A DNA stretch of 16,374 nt, taken from CALCKU01 sp964534845 (GTDB lineage Bacteria; Pseudomonadota; Alphaproteobacteria; Caulobacterales; Maricaulaceae). Below are positions 1 to 7,262 of the stretch, one piece after another. The notes beneath the pieces are model-generated. The model was given only the letters and a program-made list of their open reading frames with translations. It ran no database searches and was not told the DNA's origin. Location of the stretch: the NCBI GenBank assembly GCA_964534845.1, contig CAZHPV010000057.1, positions 1-16,374 of the forward strand, in the 5' to 3' direction. A program made the translations under genes and the position numbers. How positions within the stretch are numbered: the first letter of the stretch is position 1; the number at the start of each line of letters is the position of its first letter.

Positions 1-102
1 CGTATATGGCGGGACGCCCGCATAGAACGCATTTGGGAGGGAACCTCGGAAATTCAGCGTCATATCATTTCAAGATCTTTACTTCGGCCCTTGGGGGCTT
101 AA
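1..102 (+). CDS. Acyl-CoA dehydrogenase, C-terminal end only (cut by window edge)
   Basis: Frame 1 from the first base gives 33 codons ending in TAA at 100-102. The peptide contains RDARIERIWEGTSEIQR followed by HIISRSLLRPLGA, which is the typical C-terminal helix of FAD-dependent acyl-CoA dehydrogenases (the 'GTsEiqr' signature that helps bind FAD and close the active site). The family oxidises acyl-CoA to 2-enoyl-CoA and passes electrons to ETF. The stop is 17 nt before the synthetase start, so this gene belongs to the same operon. With a CaiD homologue downstream, a role on gamma-butyrobetainyl-CoA or crotonobetainyl-CoA (CaiA-like) is plausible, but only the tail is visible and the substrate class cannot be told. 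Confidence 0.85.
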   Translation, partial: RIWRDARIERIWEGTSEIQRHIISRSLLRPLGA

Positions 103-119
103 CAGGAAAGGCTGTTGAG

Positions 120-2186
120 ATGCCCCGACTCGAGCGACTTTTAAACCCCCGTTCCATTGCGCTTTTCGGAGGCGGGTGGGCTGGTAATGTCATCTCGCAA
201 TTACAAAAATCCGGGTATAGTGGTAAGATATGGCCCGTTCATCCAAAGCGTGCGCAGCTGGAGGGCATAGACTGTTTTTCAGATTTAAAAGATTTGCCTG
301 CTCCTCCTGACGCAGCTTTTCTAGGCGTTAACCGCACCCTTACTCTAGAGCTTGTGCAAAGCTTGAGTGATATGGGTGCCGGCGGTGCAATTTGTTTCGC
401 GTCTGGCTTTCAAGAAAGCGGACATGAAGACTTGCAAAAGCGTTTGCTTAGCGCGGCCGGTGATATGCCTTTTTTGGGGCCAAATTGCTACGGGCTTCTC
501 AATTATCTCGATAATGTGACGCTCTGGCCTGATCAACATGGGGGTAAAAACGTTAAGCGCGGGGTTGGAATTTTGGCGCAATCTTCAAACATAGCTATCA
601 ATATATCGATGCAAAAAAGAGGTCTGCCGATTGGACAAATTATCACCCTTGGCAATCAAGCCTGTCTTTCGATTGCAGACCTGATCGAAGCGCAGATAAA
701 CGACCCCCGTATAAGCGCAATTGGTCTTTATTTGGAAGGCTTTGGGGACATAGCTGCCTTTGAGAAAGCCTGCCACAAGGCCAGACGCGCGGGTAAACCC
801 ATAATTGCACTAAAGGCCGGGCGGTCAAAAAAAGCCCGAATTTCGGCGATGTCTCATACAGCGTCTTTAGCAGGAAGCGCGGCGGCATCCTCTGCGCTTT
901 TGGCTCGGATGGGCATTGCTGAAGTCAGGTCAATTTCGGTCTTTCTTGAAACCTTGAAACTGATACATGCTTTTGGCCCGCTTAGCTCTAACACAGTGTC
1001 GTCCGTTTCCTGCTCTGGTGGTGAAGCGAGCTTAATGGCTGATCTCGCCCAAAGTCTCGATTTGGAATTTCCGGATTTTTCTGGGAAGACGCTAACGGAT
1101 TTATCAGAGGTACTTGGGGACGGGGTAATATTGGCGAACCCCCTTGATTATCATACTTATATCTGGGGCGACGTCCCGAAAATGACGGCCTGTTTTAAAG
1201 CAGTCATGGAGGCCGAGCATAATTTAAGTGTTTTTGTTCTAGACATTCCCCGCAGCGATAGATGCGATCCGCAAAGTTTTGATTGCGCCGTTCAAGCTAT
1301 TCTGAAGGCTAGGGAGGAAACCAAAGCGCAAGTCGCGGTACTTTCCCTTATTCCCGAAAATCTTGATGAGGGGGTTATTGCCCGCTTCGCTGATGGGGGT
1401 GTGACAGTTTTAAATGGTATGGAGACAGGACTTGAGGCGATAGAAGCGGCTTATAAATGCCATAGAGTTGTGCACGGCGAGGTTCCTGAAAATGTCTGGT
1501 TGGCTTCCGTAACTATGCGTAATGAAAGCGTGGAGACTGAGGAAAAGGCTGGTTCCGATACATTGCTAAGTGAATTTGAAGCCAAACACGCTTTAGCGAC
1601 ATATGGTCTTGATATTCCATCTGGTAAGCTTTGCACACATAAGGACGAGATAGCAAAGGTCGCACAGTCATTGAATTATCCGCTGGCGCTAAAAACTTTG
1701 GGGCTAGTCCATAAAACAGAAGCCGGGGGTGTGATTTTAAACATTCAAAACCAAGTGGACCTCCATAGAGCTGTCGATACGATAACCGATATAGGGCAAG
1801 GTTTTCTAATTGAAGAGATGAGCGCGCCCCCGATTGCAGAACTTATTCTCGGTGTAACGCGAGAAGAAACGGGGCTATTAATGTTGACGATAGGCTCCGG
1901 GGGCGTTTTTACGGAGATAATTCAAGACAGTGTGAGTATTTTGCTGCCAAGCGAGCGGAGCGAGTTGGAGGCGGCTGTAAAACGTTTGAAAATTTCGCCC
2001 CTCTTAACAGGTTACCGGGGGCGGAATGGTGTGAATATGGAGGCTGTTTATAAGGCCGTTGAGGCTGTGTCCCAATATGTCAAAGCCCATAGGGACCACA
2101 TTGTTGAAATTGATATTAATCCGCTTTTGGCAGGCCCAGATAGGGCTATTGCTGTCGATGCCTTTGTAAGATTAGAGAGTGAATAG
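120..2186 (+). CDS. NDP-forming acyl-CoA synthetase (fused alpha-beta, ATP-grasp)
   Basis: A 688-residue protein of the ADP-forming acetate/acyl-CoA ligase family, which makes acyl-CoA from acid, CoA and ATP through a phosphohistidine. Visible parts in order: a Rossmann CoA-binding domain (about 1-125, with LFGGGW near 16), a succinyl-CoA-ligase-like region (about 145-290) with the SHTASLAG loop whose H246 is the expected phosphorylated histidine, a second flavodoxin-like region (about 290-460), and an ATP-grasp domain (about 480-688) with VHKTEAGG (H531) and EIDINPLL near the end. The ATG at 120 is chosen because AGGAAAGG lies at 104-111 and the preceding gene stops at 102. An ATG at 6 in the same frame would overlap the dehydrogenase. 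The caiD stop-to-start spacing is 8 nt. Pairing with caiD suggests it replaces the usual AMP-forming CaiC ligase. A feruloyl- or other acyl-CoA role is possible. Confidence 0.88.
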   Translation: MPRLERLLNPRSIALFGGGWAGNVISQLQKSGYSGKIWPVHPKRAQLEGIDCFSDLKDLPAPPDAAFLGVNRTLTLELVQSLSDMGAGGAICFASGFQESGHEDLQKRLLSAAGDMPFLGPNCYGLLNYLDNVTLWPDQHGGKNVKRGVGILAQSSNIAINISMQKRGLPIGQIITLGNQACLSIADLIEAQINDPRISAIGLYLEGFGDIAAFEKACHKARRAGKPIIALKAGRSKKARISAMSHTASLAGSAAASSALLARMGIAEVRSISVFLETLKLIHAFGPLSSNTVSSVSCSGGEASLMADLAQSLDLEFPDFSGKTLTDLSEVLGDGVILANPLDYHTYIWGDVPKMTACFKAVMEAEHNLSVFVLDIPRSDRCDPQSFDCAVQAILKAREETKAQVAVLSLIPENLDEGVIARFADGGVTVLNGMETGLEAIEAAYKCHRVVHGEVPENVWLASVTMRNESVETEEKAGSDTLLSEFEAKHALATYGLDIPSGKLCTHKDEIAKVAQSLNYPLALKTLGLVHKTEAGGVILNIQNQVDLHRAVDTITDIGQGFLIEEMSAPPIAELILGVTREETGLLMLTIGSGGVFTEIIQDSVSILLPSERSELEAAVKRLKISPLLTGYRGRNGVNMEAVYKAVEAVSQYVKAHRDHIVEIDINPLLAGPDRAIAVDAFVRLESE

Positions 2187-2194
2187 GAGTGTTT

Positions 2195-2977
2195 ATGTCC
2201 AATCCGGTAAAAACTGAAATACGGGGTCATGTTTTAGAGGTAACTTTAGACAGGCCCAAAGCCAATGCGGTTGATCTGGCGACAAGCCGCATTATGGGCG
2301 AGGTTTTCGCGGATTTTCGCGATAATCCCGATTTGCGCGTTGCGATTATTACGGCGGCAGGCGAGAAGTTTTTCTGCCCGGGCTGGGATTTAAAAGCGGC
2401 CGCCGACGGTGATGAAGTCGATGGAGATTACGGAGTAGGCGGTTTTGGCGGCATGCAGGAATTGCCGAATTTAAACAAACCCATCATATGCGCGGTGAAT
2501 GGTATATGTTGTGGGGGCGGTCTCGAAATAGCACTTTCTACTGACATAATTATTGCCGCGGAACATGCGACTTTTGCTTTGCCGGAAATAAATTCAGGAA
2601 CGGTTGCGGATGCAGCCTCTATTAAGTTACCCAAGCGCATCCCTTATCATATTGCTATGGAAATGTTGATGACCGGACGGTGGCTTGACGCGGCGGAAGC
2701 CCATAAGTGGGGGTTCGTCAACGAAATTGTTGCCCCGGAAAATCTCATGGCCCGCGCCCGCGAGGTCGCGGACCATATCGCGTCAGGCCCGCCTCTTGTT
2801 ATGTCCGCAATAAAAGAAATTGTGCGCGAAGCGGAAGCCGCAAAATTTCAAGATACGCTCAATAAGGTAACAGGGCGGACGTTAGCGACGGTAGATAAAT
2901 TATATTCAAGCGAGGATATGCTAGAAGGCTTTCAAGCCTTTGCGGAGAAACGTGATCCGGTCTGGAAAGGACGTTGA
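2195..2977 (+). CDS. caiD: Carnitinyl-CoA dehydratase / crotonobetainyl-CoA hydratase (crotonase family)
   Basis: A 260-residue crotonase-fold enzyme that matches the remembered E. coli CaiD sequence almost along its whole length, including LDRPKANA near the start, GEKFF..GWDLKAAA, and the C-terminal end FAEKRDPVWKGR. The two catalytic glutamates of CaiD are kept at the same numbers: E111 in GGGLE and E131 in FALPE. The expected reaction is reversible hydration of crotonobetainyl-CoA to L-carnitinyl-CoA in the cytoplasm. The start is ATG 2195, with AGGAG at 2185-2189 five bases upstream. A GTG at 2189 is in frame but overlaps that ribosome site. The gene is last in an operon with the synthetase and an acyl-CoA dehydrogenase. 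General enoyl-CoA hydratase activity cannot be excluded. Confidence 0.87.
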   Translation: MSNPVKTEIRGHVLEVTLDRPKANAVDLATSRIMGEVFADFRDNPDLRVAIITAAGEKFFCPGWDLKAAADGDEVDGDYGVGGFGGMQELPNLNKPIICAVNGICCGGGLEIALSTDIIIAAEHATFALPEINSGTVADAASIKLPKRIPYHIAMEMLMTGRWLDAAEAHKWGFVNEIVAPENLMARAREVADHIASGPPLVMSAIKEIVREAEAAKFQDTLNKVTGRTLATVDKLYSSEDMLEGFQAFAEKRDPVWKGR

Positions 2978-3064
2978 AACATAGTCGGTCCGGGTTAGAC
3001 ACAGAATTCGGTCAGGGGTGTTTACCAGACAATAAATACAAAATAGATCTAAGGGGATCGTACT

Positions 3065-3091
3065 AAATTTAAGTCTTGCTGACTTTAATTT
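3065..3091 (+). terminator. AT-rich hairpin, possible weak terminator of the acyl-CoA operon
   Basis: AAATTTAAGTC (3065-3075) pairs with GACTTTAATTT (3081-3091) with one T-T mismatch, around a TTGCT loop. A short T run (TTTT, 3089-3092) overlaps the end of the right arm. It is the only strong stem in the 129-nt gap between caiD and tpsB. The stem is AT-rich, so termination would be weak. It could instead be leader structure for tpsB. Confidence 0.4.
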
Positions 3092-3094
3092 TGC

Positions 3095-3110
3095 TCACTA
3101 GAGCTAGTGA
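3095..3110. repeat. Inverted repeat at the tpsB translation start
   Basis: TCACTAG (3095-3101) and CTAGTGA (3104-3110) are perfect inverted arms with a two-base centre. As RNA it can form a 6-bp stem with a GAGC loop, ending two bases before the ATG at 3113. The only Shine-Dalgarno-like bases (AGAG) fall within it. It may be an operator or a structure that limits TpsB translation; neither is shown. Confidence 0.45.
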
Positions 3111-3112
3111 TT

Positions 3113-4849
3113 ATGCGCATATTTATTTCCGAACATGTTAGAAAACTCCTTTACCGGTTTTGCCTTTTTATGGCTCTACTATGTCTAACGGGATTGTCGG
3201 CCCAATCTCAAAATGTAGTGACAGGTCAATCTCGTGATGATCTGGAGCTTCCGAAACCTCGGACAGAAACATTTTCCGACAAGGCTATTGTAGAGCAACC
3301 CAAAAGTGCGGCCCAACCCTGTCCGTTTGACGGAACTGACTTAACTGTGGCCTTAACGGGTATAGATTATGTTTTCTCAGATGGTACCCCGCTCTCGGGT
3401 GACATTTTAAAAGCGCTGGCTCCAATCACCTACACAAATGAAGAAACAAGTCTTAGCGTTGTTTGTGACATTCGAGATCAAGTTAATAGCCGCCTCCAGA
3501 GCGAAGGGTGGATTGCACTTGCGCGCATACCACAACAAAATTTGGTGGATCGTTTAAAATTGGAGATCGTGTCGGCAAAGATCACCGATGTCCGAGTTTT
3601 AGGAGATGTGGGACCTTATGCAAAATTAATTGCCAAGCATTTAAAGCCATTAAGACAATCTCCTTCTCTGAACAGATTTGATGTTGATAAAGCTTTGGTT
3701 CAAATCAATGATACGCCGGGTCTAGATGTCAGAATGCAAGTCACGCCTATACAAGGACGCCCTGGCGAAGTAGCGGGTAACTTAATCGCGCAATATAAAC
3801 CTTATAATATAATTTTGAACACAAGAAATTACGCTTCGGAAGTTAATGGTCGGGAATCCGTTTTAGCGCGGTTTGAATATTACGGACTGACAAATTCCGC
3901 TGACCTTAGCTATATAGCGGCCCAATCCGACTGGGGATTTAATCGACAACAAATTCTTCAAGCCGGACATGAGTTTGGCGTTGGCACGAAAGGCTTACGG
4001 CTAGGTACGGATGTCACCTTTTCAAAAACAAGGCCAGATATTGAAGGGTTGGACCTGACCAGTGAGGCCTTATTAATCGGAATTAATGCCCGCTACCCAT
4101 TGCTAAGAACCCCGCGCACCGCTGTGGGGGTTGAACTTGGCTTCGATTATGCTGATCAATCGACGGATGTTGGCGAAACGGCCTTTAGTGAAGATTCATT
4201 GCGTACGATTTATTTGCGAACGGATTGGGCTGGACGAGGCTTTCAGGGCGTAGGTTATCGCCCACCGAGCTATCAGGGTTCACTGGAGCTAAGAAAGGGC
4301 CTCGATATATTCTCGGCAACCGATAGTGATATTGAGGGGGCGTCTGTTACGGATGGATTGCTTGCCTCTCGACCTTTTGGCCAATCGGATACTCTTGTCG
4401 TAAAGGGCGGCACAGACGTATTTTGGCCCATTGGCAAATCACTTGGTGCCCGCGCGCGCATTGAAGGCCAATGGACGAAAAATCCGCTGCTAAGCTTGGA
4501 CGAATTTTCTGCGGGCAATTTTACAATTGGTAGGGGGTTTGATCCTGGCGCTATAAATGGAGATAGAGCTATAGGGGGGGTGTTTGAACTCAGCGCCGTT
4601 CCCTTTCGTAATCTTCAAAGTTTTAACGCACTCAGAAATACAGAAATTTTTGGATTTTATGACTGGATAGATACCCGTACGCTTGATCCACAAACAGAGG
4701 ATGCGTCACAAACTCTTGACTCTATTGGTATAGGGATTAGAACGACACTAACAAGGGATATAAGGCTGGATTTTGTTTATGCCAATCCCTTAAATGCAAC
4801 AGGGGCCGCGAGTAGAGTGTTATTTTCTCTTACGGCCACATTCCCGTAA
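3113..4849 (+). CDS. TpsB outer-membrane transporter (ShlB/FhaC/HecB family)
   Basis: A 578-residue two-partner secretion (type Vb) translocator that moves TpsA exoproteins across the outer membrane. It has a signal peptide (hydrophobic core about 13-30, LSAQSQ near the cut), a charged/proline linker (about 38-68), two POTRA domains (about 72-155 and 156-220, with C70 and C118 placed for a disulfide), and a beta-barrel (about 230-578). The conserved loop-6 motif, VRGF/Y in the family, appears as TIGRGFDPGAINGDR with R474-G-F476. The last barrel strand ends FSLTATFP, one residue past the usual terminal aromatic. The start could be GTG 3107 or ATG 3113, and no strong ribosome site supports either. 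The tpsA gene starts 33 nt downstream, so the two are co-transcribed. Confidence 0.9.
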   Translation: MRIFISEHVRKLLYRFCLFMALLCLTGLSAQSQNVVTGQSRDDLELPKPRTETFSDKAIVEQPKSAAQPCPFDGTDLTVALTGIDYVFSDGTPLSGDILKALAPITYTNEETSLSVVCDIRDQVNSRLQSEGWIALARIPQQNLVDRLKLEIVSAKITDVRVLGDVGPYAKLIAKHLKPLRQSPSLNRFDVDKALVQINDTPGLDVRMQVTPIQGRPGEVAGNLIAQYKPYNIILNTRNYASEVNGRESVLARFEYYGLTNSADLSYIAAQSDWGFNRQQILQAGHEFGVGTKGLRLGTDVTFSKTRPDIEGLDLTSEALLIGINARYPLLRTPRTAVGVELGFDYADQSTDVGETAFSEDSLRTIYLRTDWAGRGFQGVGYRPPSYQGSLELRKGLDIFSATDSDIEGASVTDGLLASRPFGQSDTLVVKGGTDVFWPIGKSLGARARIEGQWTKNPLLSLDEFSAGNFTIGRGFDPGAINGDRAIGGVFELSAVPFRNLQSFNALRNTEIFGFYDWIDTRTLDPQTEDASQTLDSIGIGIRTTLTRDIRLDFVYANPLNATGAASRVLFSLTATFP

Positions 4850-4882
4850 CGCGATTTCAACACGTTTTTTAAAGGGAAAGTC

Positions 4883-6943
4883 ATGTTGAAAAGTCATTTA
4901 AAGTCCAGTTTGAATATCTGTGTTAGCCTAAGTGCTTTAGCCTTATCGATGGCTGTATCAAGCACAGCGCAGGCTCAATTAGTATCATCGGGTGACCTCG
5001 TAGGCTCTATTGATAGCGCAGGCACGGCGGGGGTTGTTTCGATTTCAAACCCCACAGCCACAACGGCTGTTATAGGCTTAAATTCAGACGCTGTTGTCGC
5101 GGATTTTACCCGGTTTAATGTGCCTTCAGGGAATAGTCTCGACATTAGTAATGATAGTACGGCAAGCACGGCGAGTTTCCTTGCGCGCGTGACGGGCCCT
5201 GCATCCGACATTGGCGGTTCAGTCACGGCTTCTGATGTTAATTTTTGGCTGGTTAATCAAAACGGGATTGCCTTTGGAGCCAATGGGTCTGTTTCTGCCG
5301 ATAGTTTCGTAGCCTCAGGGCTGGACGTGGATAATCAGGACTTTTTTGATGTTGCTGATGGAACGAACGGTTTTGGAAATGGCACTAATTTTGTCAGCTT
5401 TTCCGGCACGGGTGGAAATATAAGTGCAGGAGCCAATGCGGAATTTACCGCAAATGAAGGCGGTTTGTTATTTGCCTCGCGTCGCCTCTCTCTTGACGGA
5501 ACATTTTCGGCCACGGACGGTCGGGCTGGTTTTGCGGGTGGCACGGATATTGTGGTAAGGTTTGATGATGCAAGCCCCGTCTCCTATACTTTCAACGCAG
5601 GTGAGGCCACGTCATTTTCTGTCGGCGGTTCGGTTACTGCGGAAGGGGCTGATTTTCAGGCTTTAACAAGTGGGTTCCTGCAAATTGATGCTGATGTTGA
5701 TACGCTTACAGCGAGCGCAGGTGACTTGGGCATTTCAATCAGCGCTGACGCCGCCTCCTCAAATGGAGAAATACGAACCACGGGTGCGTTCGACACTGGC
5801 GGACGTTTACTCGTTGCCACACCAGACGATTTCTCCGCGACAGGCGATATACTATCAGCGGCGACGACGATAAACGCGGACGGTGAGGTGAGTGCGGCTG
5901 ATATTGATGCTACAAATGGTCTGTTTGCCGGTCTTGGAACTGTGGTTATTAATGCCGGTACCGATATCACTACGGGTGATATCGATAGCGATCAAAATAT
6001 AGTATTAAGGGCAGACGGCGGTATAATGACGGCGAATCTAAGTTCGCAAGACGGTCGCATCCGCCTATTAAGTGACGGTGATACCTCAACTGGGACACTG
6101 AGCGCGGGTGATACAATATTTGCATTATCAGGCGGGAGCTTCACGTCGGGAGATATCACGGAATGGGACGGATCTTTACGCATTATCGCGACGGATACTG
6201 CCACCATTGATAGCTTTAATACCTTTGCGTCTGGAACCGTAAATATTCTAAGTCGTAATGGCGGTATTGCTATAAATAATGACTCTGAGCTCTTTGGTAA
6301 TATAGTACTTAGAGCGTTGAACGGTGATATAACAACTCAAGGGATAATTGCTGAAGATCTATTTATTCTGGCCGGTGGTAATATCAATACCGGCGATTTA
6401 GATGTGTTTGGAACAACCAGAACTAATAGCGGTGGCAATACCACGGTTGGTGTGCTTGGCGGCTCTGGCGGGAGAGTATCTGCTATCTCCGGCGGGACTT
6501 TTACGGCGGGTGCATTATTCGCCACAGACGATGTGACAATTCGGGCTGCAGACACGGTGAGCTTAGGTAACTTAGTGAGTGTTTTTGATCTAATTGTTAG
6601 AAGTACGGGTGGAAATATTAATTTAACTAACGCTGGTTTCGGTGATGTGGAGAATTTGAATTTAAGGGCTGATGCGGGTAACGTAACGATCGCGCATTCT
6701 AATCTGCTTTCTTTCGGAAACATTAGAATTTTCGCTCCTAATGGCGATATAACAACCAATAATTTAGACGCAGATTCAACTCTGACTTTGATAAGTGGCG
6801 GGGAAATTGACGTGGGCAATCTATTCGCTTTTAACGTTATACGTGCATTTTCGGATGGATCGTTCAATGCTGGCTTCCTCAGTGCGGATTTGGTTGTAGT
6901 CAATCGGGAGGTCTTACTTTCCCTATTAACCCCCTTATTTTAA
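4883..6943 (+). CDS. TpsA exoprotein 1 (filamentous haemagglutinin-like, TPS domain)
   Basis: A 686-residue secreted beta-helix protein and the expected substrate of the adjacent TpsB. The signal peptide is cut after ...STAQA (31). The TPS secretion domain (about 32-260) carries the family core NFWLVNQNGIAFG, where NQNGI (125-129) stands for the usual NPNGI, followed by FVASGLDVDNQDFF. From about 260 to the end the chain is a run of short beta-helix repeats of the type NGDITT..L / GGNINTGDL. There is no C-terminal toxin domain or membrane anchor, and cysteine is nearly absent. The ribosome site AAGGGA lies about 6 nt before ATG 4883. It is small for the family (FHA is several thousand residues). 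A role in adhesion or matrix formation is inferred only from family membership. Confidence 0.88.
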   Translation: MLKSHLKSSLNICVSLSALALSMAVSSTAQAQLVSSGDLVGSIDSAGTAGVVSISNPTATTAVIGLNSDAVVADFTRFNVPSGNSLDISNDSTASTASFLARVTGPASDIGGSVTASDVNFWLVNQNGIAFGANGSVSADSFVASGLDVDNQDFFDVADGTNGFGNGTNFVSFSGTGGNISAGANAEFTANEGGLLFASRRLSLDGTFSATDGRAGFAGGTDIVVRFDDASPVSYTFNAGEATSFSVGGSVTAEGADFQALTSGFLQIDADVDTLTASAGDLGISISADAASSNGEIRTTGAFDTGGRLLVATPDDFSATGDILSAATTINADGEVSAADIDATNGLFAGLGTVVINAGTDITTGDIDSDQNIVLRADGGIMTANLSSQDGRIRLLSDGDTSTGTLSAGDTIFALSGGSFTSGDITEWDGSLRIIATDTATIDSFNTFASGTVNILSRNGGIAINNDSELFGNIVLRALNGDITTQGIIAEDLFILAGGNINTGDLDVFGTTRTNSGGNTTVGVLGGSGGRVSAISGGTFTAGALFATDDVTIRAADTVSLGNLVSVFDLIVRSTGGNINLTNAGFGDVENLNLRADAGNVTIAHSNLLSFGNIRIFAPNGDITTNNLDADSTLTLISGGEIDVGNLFAFNVIRAFSDGSFNAGFLSADLVVVNREVLLSLLTPLF
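5729..5838 (+). repeat. 110-nt exact repeat, copy in tpsA1
   Basis: Every base is identical to 8136-8245 in the second exoprotein gene, including third codon positions. It lies inside a longer gap-free paralogous alignment (constant offset of 2407 nt from about 4971 to 5870). It encodes the segment from GISISADAA to DDFSA. Confidence 0.9.
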
Positions 6944-7022
6944 GGTCTGTTAAATCGGTTACTTAGACGGCTAGATGAGTGAGGCGTGACTGACAGCGTT
7001 ATGGTGTATACCCATTATATTC

Positions 7023-7053
7023 AAAAAGGCCCGGATCATGTCCGGGCTTTTTT
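7023..7053 (+). terminator. Rho-independent terminator after tpsA1
   Basis: GCCCGGA (7029-7035) pairs with TCCGGGC (7041-7047) around TCATG. It is preceded by an A run (7023-7027) and followed by six T (7048-7053). It closes the tpsB-tpsA1 unit and has a near copy after tpsA2. Confidence 0.9.
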
Positions 7054-7262
7054 CTTTGCCTATTCCTTTGATGGTCACGAGGCCTTATTCCGTTTGTGTG
7101 GCGATAAACACGGTGCATTTTTCTCCCCTAAAAACGCTAAAAAATTATAATTTTCTGTTTCAGTCACCCTTTCGGGCGATTGTTGCTAAGTCTAGATTGT
7201 AATAACGAAACATAAATCAAGCCAATTGTGGTTTGAAGTATGATTAACATTTAGGGGCAACC
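7054..7262 (+). promoter_or_regulatory. AT-rich leader before tpsA2, likely promoter region
   Basis: No gene is seen between tpsA1 and tpsA2 (319 nt in all). After the terminator there are about 200 nt of AT-rich sequence, especially 7130-7250. No confident -35/-10 pair could be assigned. AGGGG at 7253-7257 is a good ribosome site five bases before ATG 7263. Because a strong terminator precedes it, tpsA2 should need its own promoter here. Confidence 0.45.

Noticed and set aside
6..119. A 38-residue N-terminal extension of the acyl-CoA synthetase from an ATG at base 6
   Set aside because: The same bases in frame 1 encode a clear acyl-CoA dehydrogenase C-terminus ending at 102, and a good ribosome site precedes the ATG at 120.
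6337..6903. 188-codon antisense frame under tpsA1, with a same-length antisense frame under tpsA2 (8762-9328)
   Set aside because: Both mirror the Gly/Thr/Asn-rich repeat coding of the sense genes and give proline/valine-rich chains with no domain. Equal length follows from the genes being paralogues.
6890..6943. Frameshift at the tpsA1 C-terminus, because it lacks the proline-rich end of tpsA2
   Set aside because: The stop and following bases (TAAGGT) line up in both genes and no other frame restores the proline tail. Simple divergence with a two-codon difference explains it.
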